DNA of 64,000 nucleotides from Chitinophaga sp. GbtcB8 (lineage in GTDB: Bacteria > Bacteroidota > Bacteroidia > Chitinophagales > Chitinophagaceae): positions 62,001 through 126,000 of the forward strand of contig NZ_JAGXJN010000002.1 in the NCBI RefSeq assembly GCF_019091455.1, given 5' to 3'. The position numbers were made by a program, and so were the translations under genes. The notes under the pieces were generated by a model. It saw nothing but the letters and a program-made list of their open reading frames with translations, was not told where the DNA came from and ran no database searches. Positions 36,582 through 45,200 of this stretch are shown in pieces; position 1 is the first letter of the stretch; each line of letters begins with the position of its first letter.

Positions 36582-36857
36582 ATGCGCTTCGTTAAAATTT
36601 TGTTGAAATTCGTTTTTATATGCAATCTTTGCTACCTCGCAGTGTGGCTGTTGCGTATTACAGAGCATGGGGAGCGCTTTGCGTGGCTTTTCAATTCCGT
36701 GATCGTACTGGGGATCCTGGTGGCGCCCTGGGCCAATATGCTGAGCAGTGTGCTGGCCATTGTATTGCTGTTGCTGCGCAAGGTAAGCTGGGGAGAGCTA
36801 CCCGGCTACCTGCTGATCCTTAACCTGTCAATATTATTAGTTCAAATACTGGTATGA
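36582..36857 (+). CDS. Small membrane protein, unknown function
   Basis: A 91-residue protein with three hydrophobic helices (about 8-25, 37-62, 70-90) and few polar residues, so an integral inner-membrane protein. I do not recognise a family. The stop overlaps the start of the queuosine-precursor transporter gene by an ATGA, indicating coupled translation and a possible partnership with that transporter. It is divergent from the YfhO gene. Codon use is like its neighbours. Confidence 0.7.
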   Translation: MRFVKILLKFVFICNLCYLAVWLLRITEHGERFAWLFNSVIVLGILVAPWANMLSSVLAIVLLLLRKVSWGELPGYLLILNLSILLVQILV

Positions 36858-37636
36858 TCAATCATCTTCTGAAAGACCGGCCCACCAAGCTGTTTGTCAT
36901 TTTCTCCTGTTTTTTTGTGGCCAACGCGCTGATAGCGGAATGTATAGGCGGTAAGATCTTTTCCCTGGAACGCTTACTGGGCCTGCCGGTACATACTTTT
37001 ACCATTTTCGGGCAAAGCGGATTATCGTTTAACCTTACCTGTGGGGTATTGTTATGGCCGCTGGAGTTTGTAATGACGGATGTGGTGAATGAATATTACG
37101 GTCCCAAAGCGGTACGCCGCATTTCCTATACAGCTGTGGCGCTGATCCTGTATGCTTTCCTGATGTTTTTCCTGGCTATTGAAGTGCCGCCAGCTGATTT
37201 CTGGATAGGCAGTAAAACGGCTGATGGCCTGCCGAATATGCAAACGGCTTTTACCGGGATCTTTGGGCAGGGCATGTGGATCATTGCGGGCAGCGTTATT
37301 GCCTTCCTGGTAAGCCAGATAGTGGATGTTACTGTATTTCACCGCATTAAAAAACGCACGGGCGATAAACATATCTGGCTGCGGGCCACCGGATCTACCG
37401 TTGTATCGCAGCTGGTAGATAGTTTTATTGTATTATTTATTGCATTTAAACTGGGGAGTAACTGGACATGGCAGCAGGTGCTGGCCATTTGCCTGGTGAA
37501 CTATATTTACAAATTCACCATGGCTATTGTACTTACACCCCTGATCTATTTGCTGGAAAAGCGTATAGAACATTACCTGGGCAAAGAAACCACCGCTAAG
37601 ATGAAAGCCAGCGCCATGGGGCTTAGCGAGGAGTAA
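36854..37636 (+). CDS. yhhQ: Queuosine precursor transporter (YhhQ/VUT family)
   Basis: The 260-residue inner-membrane transporter of the YhhQ/VUT family imports queuine-pathway precursors such as preQ0 or preQ1 for tRNA modification. Family segments are clear: ANALIAECIGGKIFSL at the first helix, GVLLWPLEFVMTDVVNEYYGPKAVRRISY, and SQLVDSFIVLFIAF with the conserved Gln/Asp in a late helix. The length fits. Its start overlaps the stop of the small membrane protein. No queuosine biosynthesis genes are in the window, consistent with salvage. Confidence 0.88.
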   Translation: MINHLLKDRPTKLFVIFSCFFVANALIAECIGGKIFSLERLLGLPVHTFTIFGQSGLSFNLTCGVLLWPLEFVMTDVVNEYYGPKAVRRISYTAVALILYAFLMFFLAIEVPPADFWIGSKTADGLPNMQTAFTGIFGQGMWIIAGSVIAFLVSQIVDVTVFHRIKKRTGDKHIWLRATGSTVVSQLVDSFIVLFIAFKLGSNWTWQQVLAICLVNYIYKFTMAIVLTPLIYLLEKRIEHYLGKETTAKMKASAMGLSEE

Positions 37637-37686
37637 GGAATAGTTTTTGCAGGCGTGTAATATATATTAAGACATAACACAACGAC

Positions 37687-38433
37687 ATGCAATTAAAAGA
37701 TGCAATCACCACCTGGGGATCTTACATCAGAAGACCGGCCAAGCGAAAGCTGATCAATTACAGCGCACAGCTGCGCGGTAAGAAGGGAATTGAAATTGGC
37801 GGGCCCAGCGCGCTGTTTGCGGTAAAGGGATATTTTCCGGTGTACCTGTTTGCAGAACAAATAGATGGCGCTAACTTCAGCACCAACACCATTTGGGAAG
37901 GGCAGATACAGGAGGGCAACAACTTTCACTATTATAACAAAACAGGCTACCAATTCATACGCGAGGCTACCGACCTGCAGGGCATTGCAGATAACAGCTA
38001 CGACTTTGTACTATCCTGCCATTGCCTGGAGCATGTGGCTAACCCGCTGAAAGCCCTGTATGAATGGAAGCGGGTATTAAAACCCGGCGGGCAGCTGGTG
38101 CTGGTGCTGCCGGACAAACGCCATACGTTTGATATTAACCGGCCGTATACTACGCTGGAACATTTGCAGCAGGATCATAAAAATAATGTGGGCGAAGATG
38201 ATAACACACACTTTGACGAGATCATACGCCTGCATGTAATGGATGAAAAGGAAGGCACGCATGAAGAGCTGGCCAGCCAGATACAGCAAAACCTGCTGTA
38301 CCGCCGCGCACATCATCATGTATTTAGCCTGGAGCTGATGAAACAAATGCTGGAGGCATGCGGTTTTACCACGTTGTACCAGCAGGATGGAGCCCCGTTC
38401 CATTTGATCACAGTGGCGCAGAAAACAGCGTGA
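37687..38433 (+). CDS. SAM-dependent methyltransferase (class I)
   Basis: A 248-residue class I methyltransferase with a variant motif I GKKGIEIGGPSALF (Glu36) and the standard FVLSCHCLEHVANPLKALYEWKRVLKPGGQLVLVLPD. The C-terminal part is helical and His-rich (LLYRRAHHHVFSLELMKQML). Such proteins are frequent in polysaccharide loci. It lies 50 bp after the queuosine transporter gene and closes the cluster. The stop is followed within 4 bp by a heptad palindrome. Confidence 0.82.
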   Translation: MQLKDAITTWGSYIRRPAKRKLINYSAQLRGKKGIEIGGPSALFAVKGYFPVYLFAEQIDGANFSTNTIWEGQIQEGNNFHYYNKTGYQFIREATDLQGIADNSYDFVLSCHCLEHVANPLKALYEWKRVLKPGGQLVLVLPDKRHTFDINRPYTTLEHLQQDHKNNVGEDDNTHFDEIIRLHVMDEKEGTHEELASQIQQNLLYRRAHHHVFSLELMKQMLEACGFTTLYQQDGAPFHLITVAQKTA

Positions 38434-38435
38434 TG

Positions 38436-38545
38436 AGAATGTAAAATCTTAAATGTAAAATTTCAAATATAAAAGTGGAATGCAGCGAATAAGGGACTGC
38501 ATTCCACTTTTACATTTAGCATTTGAAATTTTACATTTTACATTC
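38436..38545. repeat. Heptad-word palindrome between convergent genes (locus E)
   Basis: An arm at 38437-38485 pairs with 38497-38545 over almost its whole length (about 49 bases each, with a small bulge). The left arm is made of words AATGTAA, AATCTTA, AATGTAA, AATTTCA, AATATAA; the right of TTTTACA, TTTAGCA, TTTGAAA, TTTTACA, TTTTACA. A GC-richer tip (GTGGAATGCAG and its complement) surrounds the loop. It spans the whole gap from 3 bp after one stop to 1 bp before the other. Confidence 0.9.
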
Positions 38546-38546
38546 C

Positions 38547-40223
38547 TTACTCTGTGCGCGGATTTTTTACCGGCGCAGCGCCGGAGCCAGGCGGATTATT
38601 AGCTACTTCATTATCCGGAACATCCCAGTAATCCAGGAAGCTGTAATCTATAGTTGCATTGGTATTAATGTTGCCGGAGCGGTCTATTACCACACAGCCG
38701 GTACGGCCTCCGCCTTTGGATACGGGATCAATCACCTTCCAGCGGCGGGCGTCGTAGAAGGAGAGGGCGCGGAACAACAGGCCTATCCTTCTTTCCTTAC
38801 GCAGCTCTTCTTTGGCGGCAGCAGCGGTAGCTGCCACGGTGGGCGCTAAGCCGGCGCCCTGCGCATTCCGTACAACATCAATCAACGCCATGCCGGATAT
38901 AATAGCGGCGGGGCTGAAATTATCTTTGTACATAGTGGCTTCTGCTTTCATCAGCTCATTTTCTTCCCAGCTGCCGGCCAGGTACATTTCTGTTGCGCCA
39001 ACGCCGGTATTGCTATATACAATTACACCGCTTATTTTTTTACCGCCATTGATCAGTGCATGATTGGTGTTAAAGGAGTTACCACGGTCCGCATTACCGA
39101 TCCAGGTGGTGCCGGCTTCAAAGTTGTTATCCAGGCGTTTGTCGCCGGGTTTAAAATCCTGTATTAAGCGCTCGCTGATGCTGTATCCACTGCCACCGGG
39201 ATCTGTGCTGGTAACCCTGGCTGCCACGGTGCCATCTGCTGCGGCAATAATATCGCCCAGCTGGTCTGAGCGGCCGGTGAATACAAAATCATTCTGCTGT
39301 ATGCCATTGTTGCTAAGGGTAAGAATGCTGTCCCAGCGGGTGGCGGGCATGGCATCTACCGTAGTATTTACCAGCAGGTTGCGGGCTTTGAGCGTATTGA
39401 TGTTACGGATCCACATATCCGGGGTAAGCACGCCGCCTTTACCTACCTGGTAAAAAGCAGGGATCAGCTTACTGAGTAGGGCATTATAATCTGCCCCGGC
39501 AGAAAGGCCGGTGAGTAATTGTGCGGCCGTATCCAGCTTAGCGTTGGCTGCGGCTATCATGGTTTCTTTTGATACGTAGTTGTTGTTAGTGGTTTTAGGA
39601 TCATCCGCAACACCCAGATCGTCGTTAATGATACCGGCATAATAAAGGGAGCCAATGCGGGAATACACATAACCTTTCCACCAGTAGGCCCAGGCTTTTA
39701 CCACATTTTTTTTGGTGGCTGCATCGCCACTGAACTGCACCTTATCCAGCGCGGCCAGCACCAGGTTACAGTTCTTATTGAGCTGGTACATGTAGGCCCA
39801 TTCGTAAAAGAGCGGGTTGGCGCCTGCTTCAGCATTACTGTTAATGGCGCGTATGAGCAGCAGCTGTTTGGCGGGAAAGCCGGGGCTGGGCACTACGGTG
39901 CCATCGTCCAGCGTAACCTTATCCGGGCAGCCTAACTGGTTCATGTATTCGTTGGCGGCTTCCATACCTATTACGTCGCCCATTTGCTCCTGGAAGCCTA
40001 TGGCGCCTGACCAGAAGCGGCCTATTACCGCATCATAATACTTAAGATCATAAAACCCGCTTACGTAAATGCCCTGGCCCAGGGCTACAATGCCTTTTTC
40101 TGTGGCGGCGCTTCCCGGTGAGGGCTGGTTAGGATCATTGATATCCAGCTGACTTTTACAGGCCAGCATGCAAAGCAGGGATACAACCAGCGGTATATAT
40201 TTTGTTTGTCTATTGATAGTCAT
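38547..40223 (-). CDS. SusD/RagB family nutrient-binding lipoprotein
   Basis: The 558-residue outer-membrane lipoprotein has a signal ending at Cys22 (LLCMLACKS). The mature N-terminus LDINDPNQPSPGSAATEKGIVALGQGIY is typical of SusD-like proteins. TPR-like helices follow (RAINSNAEAGANPLFYEWAYMYQLNKNCNLVLAAL), with the C-terminal RKERRIGLLFRALSFYDARRWKV motif. It should form the lid over the SusC-like transporter encoded immediately upstream in the transcript. Glycan target cannot be read; no glycoside hydrolase, sigma/anti-sigma or hybrid two-component regulator lies beside it, so this is a minimal SusCD pair. Confidence 0.93.
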   Translation of the reverse strand: MTINRQTKYIPLVVSLLCMLACKSQLDINDPNQPSPGSAATEKGIVALGQGIYVSGFYDLKYYDAVIGRFWSGAIGFQEQMGDVIGMEAANEYMNQLGCPDKVTLDDGTVVPSPGFPAKQLLLIRAINSNAEAGANPLFYEWAYMYQLNKNCNLVLAALDKVQFSGDAATKKNVVKAWAYWWKGYVYSRIGSLYYAGIINDDLGVADDPKTTNNNYVSKETMIAAANAKLDTAAQLLTGLSAGADYNALLSKLIPAFYQVGKGGVLTPDMWIRNINTLKARNLLVNTTVDAMPATRWDSILTLSNNGIQQNDFVFTGRSDQLGDIIAAADGTVAARVTSTDPGGSGYSISERLIQDFKPGDKRLDNNFEAGTTWIGNADRGNSFNTNHALINGGKKISGVIVYSNTGVGATEMYLAGSWEENELMKAEATMYKDNFSPAAIISGMALIDVVRNAQGAGLAPTVAATAAAAKEELRKERRIGLLFRALSFYDARRWKVIDPVSKGGGRTGCVVIDRSGNINTNATIDYSFLDYWDVPDNEVANNPPGSGAAPVKNPRTE

Positions 40224-40247
40224 AATTTTTGCGTTTAGGTGTTGACG

Positions 40248-43200
40248 TTAGAAACCAAGATTCAGGCCTGCCTGGTAAGACTTGTAGTTAGGCATGGTGT
40301 TGTGGTCTGTACCGCGGTCCCAGGGCGAGTTGGCGCTGCCGGAGCTGATCTCCGGGTCCATACCTGTGTAATTGGTAAGGGTAACCAGGTTGCGGCCGGT
40401 TAGTACCAGCTGTATTTTCCGGATACCTTTTATTTTAAAGAACCGGGCAAAGTCAAAGCCTACGGACAGGTTCCGTAAACGCATAAAAGAGGCGTCCTCA
40501 TAGAAATAATCCTTGGTGCCGTTGTTACCCTGGGCCTGGTATACGCCACGGTAAAAGGCTGTCCAGGCGCCGGTTTCGCCATTAATGGTAATGGGTTTTT
40601 CGTAATCGCTGTGAATACCATCACGGTACATCCATTCCTTGGTCTGGTTATACAGATGGCTGCCATTGATCCAGTCCCATTGCATGGAGAAGGTTACAAA
40701 GTCTTTAAAGGAAAAGTAGTTGATGAACGACATGTTTAACTTAGGGTTAGGATCACCAAAGCTTACTTTTTCAGGTGAAAACACGGGCTGCTTGGTGGCC
40801 TTGTTCACTACATACCCGTTGCTGGCTACTTCGTAGCTGCCTTTATCTGCTTCAGCTATATAAAGGTTGCCGCTGGCATCCCTGTCTTCCAGGGAGTGCA
40901 GTGCTTTATTGCCAAAGATCTGCCCCACCTTTAAACCCGGCGCCAGTACATAGTTGGTGCTGCCTGCGGAGGAAAGGATCACTACCGGGTTGCCGCTTAC
41001 TGCTGTTATTTCAGACGACTGCCTGCTTAAGTTGGTAGTAAGATCCCAGGAGAAGTCCGGGGCGGATAATACACCGATGTTCAGAGATGCCTGCCAGCCT
41101 TTGGATTCCAGGGAAAAGGCATTATCTACCAATGTACCTGTACCGGATGATGCAGGTGCATCTGTATCATAAATGGCGTTATTGGTGCTGCGTTTCCAGT
41201 AAGTAACAGAGAGGCCTGCATTCTGCAGCCAGCTGCCTTTAAGGATGTTGAAAGAGAGGTCTGTGCCGGCTTCAAACTCTTTGGATACTTCCACATCCAG
41301 GTTAGGATTACGTTGTGCAACACCGGGATACAACACGCTGCCGGCGCCTACACTGCGGGGTGTTAGCACCGTATAACGCTGAAAAGGCCCGGGTTGTATG
41401 CCGGCTTCGCCATAGGCGGCGCGCAGCTTAAACTCTGTGATAATGCCGCCTACGCCGCCATCCTGCCAGAAGTTCAGAGACGATAATCTTACATAAGCAT
41501 CGCCACGGGGGAAGGTAAAGGGTTTGGAGCCTTTACCGAAGGCGGAGGAATAATCGCTTCTGAAGCCCCCGGAAATACCGGCAATATCACCCCATTCAAT
41601 ACGCTGGTTCACAAGATAGCCGAAGGTTACAAACGGCTCTTTCAGGTCCATATCAATATTACGGGTGGCGTAATCCTTTAAGGTATGCGGTGCAAAGGAG
41701 GGCGTGCCTTCCCCGTGCGTGATGTATTGTTTGAAGGTATTATAACGCCAGTCGAAAGCTGCTGTAGTGGCGGTTTTTATGGGAAGACCCAGGCTGAAAT
41801 CCTTCTGAAAATCTGTGTTAAAAGTAGCGGTGCCGGTGAAATGCTGGAAGAACACACTTACATTATACTTTGTCATTTCCCCGGTGGCATCGGTATTATT
41901 ATAGTTGGATAACCAGCCCCGCTGATTGATCACATTCAGGTTATCCGACTGATCGCCGTAAATAAAGGTAGAATCATTACGCTGGTAGTTGATACCGTAT
42001 TTGGCATCCAGCTCCAGGAATTTTGGCAGCTTATAGTTCAGGTTAAATGTTTGCACTATATCTACCTTATTGCCCGTGGCATCCGTGTACTGGGCGTTGT
42101 AGTTGGGGTTATTGGCGTTTACGCCAACGGCATCTCCATAATAATAGGAGTAGTTGCCATCGCTCATTACATCATCATAATTAGCAAAGGGGCGGGCATT
42201 GTTAATGGCATAGATCACGTTCTGGTTCTCTATGGTGTTCTTTGTGTAAATGAGCTGAGTAATACTGCGGAACTTCAGCCCCTTATACAGCTCTGTGCCT
42301 ACGTTCACGGAAAAATTACTGCGGTCGTAAGCGCCGTTATTTTTGAAAATACTTTCCTGGTGATTGTTGGATACGGCAAAGGCGTAATCCATTTTTTCAC
42401 TGCCGCCGGATACTACTATGGAGGTGTTGTAGGTGGTAGTGGGCTTGAAGAACATTTTGAAATGATCGTAATACTTCAGGTTCTTGTCATAAGGTTTATC
42501 TGCCTTACCGTTAGGGTCCAGTGAGTTGTAGATGATGTTCTCCTTGTAAATGCCGGTGTTAGGGTCCCAGCTGAGCGGCGCGCCGGAGGAGCCTACTACT
42601 TCGCCGGCTGCATTGGTTTGAAAGTTGTTGAACCTGGCTTTACGCAGATCACCAACGTTCAGCACTTCGTTGCGGGATACGCTGGAAGATACATCAACAT
42701 TCATTTTCCCGGCCTTGCCTTTTTTAGAGAACAGCTGTATTACGCCGTTGGCGCCCTGTGCGCCGTAAATGGTGGCTGCTGCGGCGCCCTGCACCACTTC
42801 CACCCGCTCTACGGCGTTGAGGTCAATGCTGTTTAAGCTAGTGGCGCTCAGCTGAATACCATCCAGCAGGATCATGGGAGTGGTGCCGCGGCCCAGTGCA
42901 TTAATGGTGTTGATACCGCGCAGCAGGATGTTGGTTTGTGCACCGGGCACCCCGCTGGTGCTGGAGATCTGTGCGCCGGCGATCTTACCTACCAGGGCCT
43001 GATCTACCGACGCGGTAGGAGCCTGGGGCAGCTTGTCGGCTGTTACGGATTCCACGGCAAATGCCAGCTTTTTCTTGCTGGTGGCTACACCTACGCCGGT
43101 GACTACAATTTCACCCAGGGATCTGGTGTCCAGGTGCAGCTGTACGGTGAGGTTGTCAGTAGCGGTTAGCTCCCGGGTGGTGAAACCGATAGCTGATACA

Positions 43201-43412
43201 ATTAGCTTTGTGGCTGGTTTGGCGGAAATTTTAAAGGTGCCATCGGGCATGGTGATGGTACCTGTTTTGGTACCTTTTTCGATGATGGTAGCCCCAATAA
43301 TTGCAGCTCCTGATTCATCGATAACTTTCCCGGAAATAATGGTTTTTTGTCCAAACAAGTTAATTCCGCCCCACAATAACGCTAAAAAGAATAATATTAG
43401 AGTTTTCAGCAT
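40248..43412 (-). CDS. SusC/RagA family TonB-linked outer-membrane transporter
   Basis: The 1054-residue protein has a signal peptide (1-21), a carboxypeptidase-regulatory-like domain (about 24-100, ISGKVIDESGAAIIGATIIEKGT), a plug (about 112-225, with the conserved LLRGINTINALGRGTTPMILLDGI and EVVQGAAAATIYGAQGANGVIQLF) and a 22-strand barrel ending in an aromatic-rich C-terminus (SYQAGLNLGF). It imports an oligosaccharide or peptide across the outer membrane with TonB energy. It lies 24 bp upstream of the SusD gene in the same operon. Its 5' gap (43413-43639) is AT-rich; I see no clear -7 motif. Confidence 0.95.
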   Translation of the reverse strand: MLKTLILFFLALLWGGINLFGQKTIISGKVIDESGAAIIGATIIEKGTKTGTITMPDGTFKISAKPATKLIVSAIGFTTRELTATDNLTVQLHLDTRSLGEIVVTGVGVATSKKKLAFAVESVTADKLPQAPTASVDQALVGKIAGAQISSTSGVPGAQTNILLRGINTINALGRGTTPMILLDGIQLSATSLNSIDLNAVERVEVVQGAAAATIYGAQGANGVIQLFSKKGKAGKMNVDVSSSVSRNEVLNVGDLRKARFNNFQTNAAGEVVGSSGAPLSWDPNTGIYKENIIYNSLDPNGKADKPYDKNLKYYDHFKMFFKPTTTYNTSIVVSGGSEKMDYAFAVSNNHQESIFKNNGAYDRSNFSVNVGTELYKGLKFRSITQLIYTKNTIENQNVIYAINNARPFANYDDVMSDGNYSYYYGDAVGVNANNPNYNAQYTDATGNKVDIVQTFNLNYKLPKFLELDAKYGINYQRNDSTFIYGDQSDNLNVINQRGWLSNYNNTDATGEMTKYNVSVFFQHFTGTATFNTDFQKDFSLGLPIKTATTAAFDWRYNTFKQYITHGEGTPSFAPHTLKDYATRNIDMDLKEPFVTFGYLVNQRIEWGDIAGISGGFRSDYSSAFGKGSKPFTFPRGDAYVRLSSLNFWQDGGVGGIITEFKLRAAYGEAGIQPGPFQRYTVLTPRSVGAGSVLYPGVAQRNPNLDVEVSKEFEAGTDLSFNILKGSWLQNAGLSVTYWKRSTNNAIYDTDAPASSGTGTLVDNAFSLESKGWQASLNIGVLSAPDFSWDLTTNLSRQSSEITAVSGNPVVILSSAGSTNYVLAPGLKVGQIFGNKALHSLEDRDASGNLYIAEADKGSYEVASNGYVVNKATKQPVFSPEKVSFGDPNPKLNMSFINYFSFKDFVTFSMQWDWINGSHLYNQTKEWMYRDGIHSDYEKPITINGETGAWTAFYRGVYQAQGNNGTKDYFYEDASFMRLRNLSVGFDFARFFKIKGIRKIQLVLTGRNLVTLTNYTGMDPEISSGSANSPWDRGTDHNTMPNYKSYQAGLNLGF

Positions 43413-43639
43413 GTGATAGGATTTTAGTTGGATTTTGGTTGATTAGATTGACATAGAACGGTTTACGAGAATATACTTTTCTAGTGTGTCTTCTATTGAA
43501 AAATAGTTAATTTATTGATGAGTGTATCAATATTGTTTTTGTTAATATGTTAGGGGCGGGGAGGGTAACGATTAGCATTACACGAAATACCGGATAAGGG
43601 TATGGGGATAAAAGGGAAGGAGTACCGGGAACGCCTATA

Positions 43640-44089
43640 TTAATATTTAACTTTTACCAGGTCGGCCACAACTTTATCAATGGGCAGGGTTACGGTGGCG
43701 GCATTAAACTCATCCCAGCTGATCCAGCGTACACCTTCTACTTCGGTAACGCCTTCGGGGATCTCAAAGTCAAAGGGCTGGTTTAAAATAGGGGCGGTAA
43801 AGGGAGAGATGGGTTTTACAAGGTAATAGATAGAGATGATCTGCGTAGTGCCGTCGAACGCAGAGATCTGGAAAAAATCTGTGGTGTAGATATGTTCTAC
43901 TACTTCTACCTGCTGGCTTAGCTCTTCCTGCCATTCGCGGATGATGCATTCGAGTGTGCCTTCGCCAAACTCAAGCCCGCCACCGGGAAACTTGGTGTAA
44001 TAGCCGCCGCGGATGTATTCATCGCTTACCAGCACCTGCTTTTGTTCATTGATCATAATACCGTACACGCGCACGTTGAAACAGCTCAT
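43640..44089 (-). CDS. Nudix hydrolase
   Basis: A 149-residue Nudix protein that should hydrolyse a nucleoside diphosphate linked to another group. The Nudix box GX5EX7REUXEEXGU reads G37 to E43, then R51-E52-W53-Q54-E55-E56. The usual Gly near the end is Ser58, a mild deviation outside the metal-binding Glu residues. Substrate cannot be assigned. It lies 34 bp downstream of corA on the same strand and may be cotranscribed with it. Confidence 0.88.
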   Translation of the reverse strand: MSCFNVRVYGIMINEQKQVLVSDEYIRGGYYTKFPGGGLEFGEGTLECIIREWQEELSQQVEVVEHIYTTDFFQISAFDGTTQIISIYYLVKPISPFTAPILNQPFDFEIPEGVTEVEGVRWISWDEFNAATVTLPIDKVVADLVKVKY

Positions 44090-44123
44090 AATTAATACTT
44101 GTATTTTGTTCCGGTAAATATAA

Positions 44124-45062
44124 TTAAAACCACTTCTTCTTCATGAAATACCAGCTCATGATCACAGAGATCACGATGGAGAGTATTACGGGGATGTAGA
44201 ATGCGTGCGGGGAGTGCTGGTAGGGGATATCCACGTTCATACCATAAATGCTGGATACCAGTACAGGAAAGGTAAGCACAATGGTAATGGAGGTTAAACG
44301 TTTCATTACCAGGTTCAGGTTATTGGAAATGATGCTGGCAAAAGCATCCATGGTGCTGCTTAAGATGTTGGTGTACACGTTGGCCATTTCCAATGCCTGG
44401 GAAGTATCTACGATCAGGTCATTCAGAAATTCCTTCTCATCATCATTCAGGCCCAGGAAGTTGGTGCGTGCCAGCTTCATTAACACCAGCTCATTGCTGC
44501 GCAGGGCTGTTACAAAGTATACCAGGCTTTTCTGGATCCGCATCAGGTATAACAGCTCCTCATTACGGTTACTGTCGTACAGCTTTTGTTCCAGCTGGTT
44601 GCGGCGCTGGTTAATCTCCTTCAGGTAATCAAGGAAGTTCATTACCACCTTTTCAAAGATCTTTAACACCATCATGTTCCGCTTTTCAGGATGGCGGTTA
44701 TGGAAGGTGTTCAGGAACTTTTTAATGGCGGCGTTATCGAAAGAGTTTACAGTAAGGATCTGGTTGTGGGTAAGGATGATCACAATAGGGATGGTGATGT
44801 AATAGGCATCGCTTTCATTGATGGAATTGTTTTCCGTAGGGGTTTTGATCACGATCAGCTTTACATCGTCCTCCAGCTCAAAGCGGGACTTTTCATCTAT
44901 ATCCAATGAATCCGTGAGGAAGTCCAGCGGAATATCCAGCTCTTCGGACAGCTGCTCAAATTCTGCCTGCTTCAAAGGCGGGGCAATATTCACCCAGGCG
45001 CCGTTTTCGGCATCATTGATCTCGATAGTTTTACCGTCCTTATTTATGAAGTATTGGATCAT
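44124..45062 (-). CDS. corA: CorA-type magnesium/cobalt transporter
   Basis: 312 residues from the ATG at 45062. A longer frame to 45176 would run through a repeat and past a TACCTTTG promoter element at 45070-45077, so it is rejected. The protein has an acidic N-terminal cytoplasmic domain, a long helix, and two C-terminal transmembrane helices with the selectivity motif SIYGMNVD (GMN at about 274-276) between them. The tail WYFMKKKWF is normal for CorA. It forms a pentameric channel for Mg2+. It follows dapF on the same strand across a repeat array but appears to have its own promoter. Confidence 0.94.
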   Translation of the reverse strand: MIQYFINKDGKTIEINDAENGAWVNIAPPLKQAEFEQLSEELDIPLDFLTDSLDIDEKSRFELEDDVKLIVIKTPTENNSINESDAYYITIPIVIILTHNQILTVNSFDNAAIKKFLNTFHNRHPEKRNMMVLKIFEKVVMNFLDYLKEINQRRNQLEQKLYDSNRNEELLYLMRIQKSLVYFVTALRSNELVLMKLARTNFLGLNDDEKEFLNDLIVDTSQALEMANVYTNILSSTMDAFASIISNNLNLVMKRLTSITIVLTFPVLVSSIYGMNVDIPYQHSPHAFYIPVILSIVISVIMSWYFMKKKWF

Positions 45063-45069
45063 CCGGGCG

Positions 45070-45077
45070 CAAAGGTA
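45070..45077 (-). promoter_or_regulatory. -7 promoter element of corA
   Basis: Read on the minus strand, TACCTTTG is an exact TAnnTTTG element ending 7 bp before the corA ATG, so the leader would be very short. A -33 TTG is not evident. Confidence 0.55.
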
Positions 45078-45081
45078 GTTA

Positions 45082-45200
45082 TAATTAATAATTAAGAATG
45101 AATAATGAATAGACGTGGGGCGGGGGGCAGCGGTTTTAAAAGGTGCTGCGCAGGGCGGGAAACCGGCCTGCTTCATTATTCATTTCTATTATTAATTAAT
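45082..45200. repeat. AT-rich heptad-word inverted repeat (locus L)
   Basis: The left arm 45080-45112 has 7-bp words ATAATTA, ATAATTA, AGAATGA, ATAATGA; the right arm 45171-45198 has TTCATTA, TTCATTT, CTATTAT, TAATTAA and is complementary to it. The 60-bp interior is GC-rich. The dapF stop codon lies within the right arm. The same vocabulary occurs at 51683-51713. Confidence 0.75.

Noticed and set aside
36582..36857. Small membrane gene as holin or toxin
   Set aside because: It is translationally coupled to a transporter and has no lysis partner, so the simpler view is a membrane accessory protein.
38547..43412. Full polysaccharide utilisation locus
   Set aside because: Only SusC and SusD are present; no glycoside hydrolase, sulfatase, sigma/anti-sigma or hybrid sensor within 4 kb.
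43413..43639. Regulatory RNA upstream of susC
   Set aside because: AT-rich gap without clear hairpins or conserved motifs; nothing that can be supported.
45063..45176. N-terminal extension of CorA
   Set aside because: It would run through a repeat and past a good TAnnTTTG promoter; CorA homology starts at 45062.
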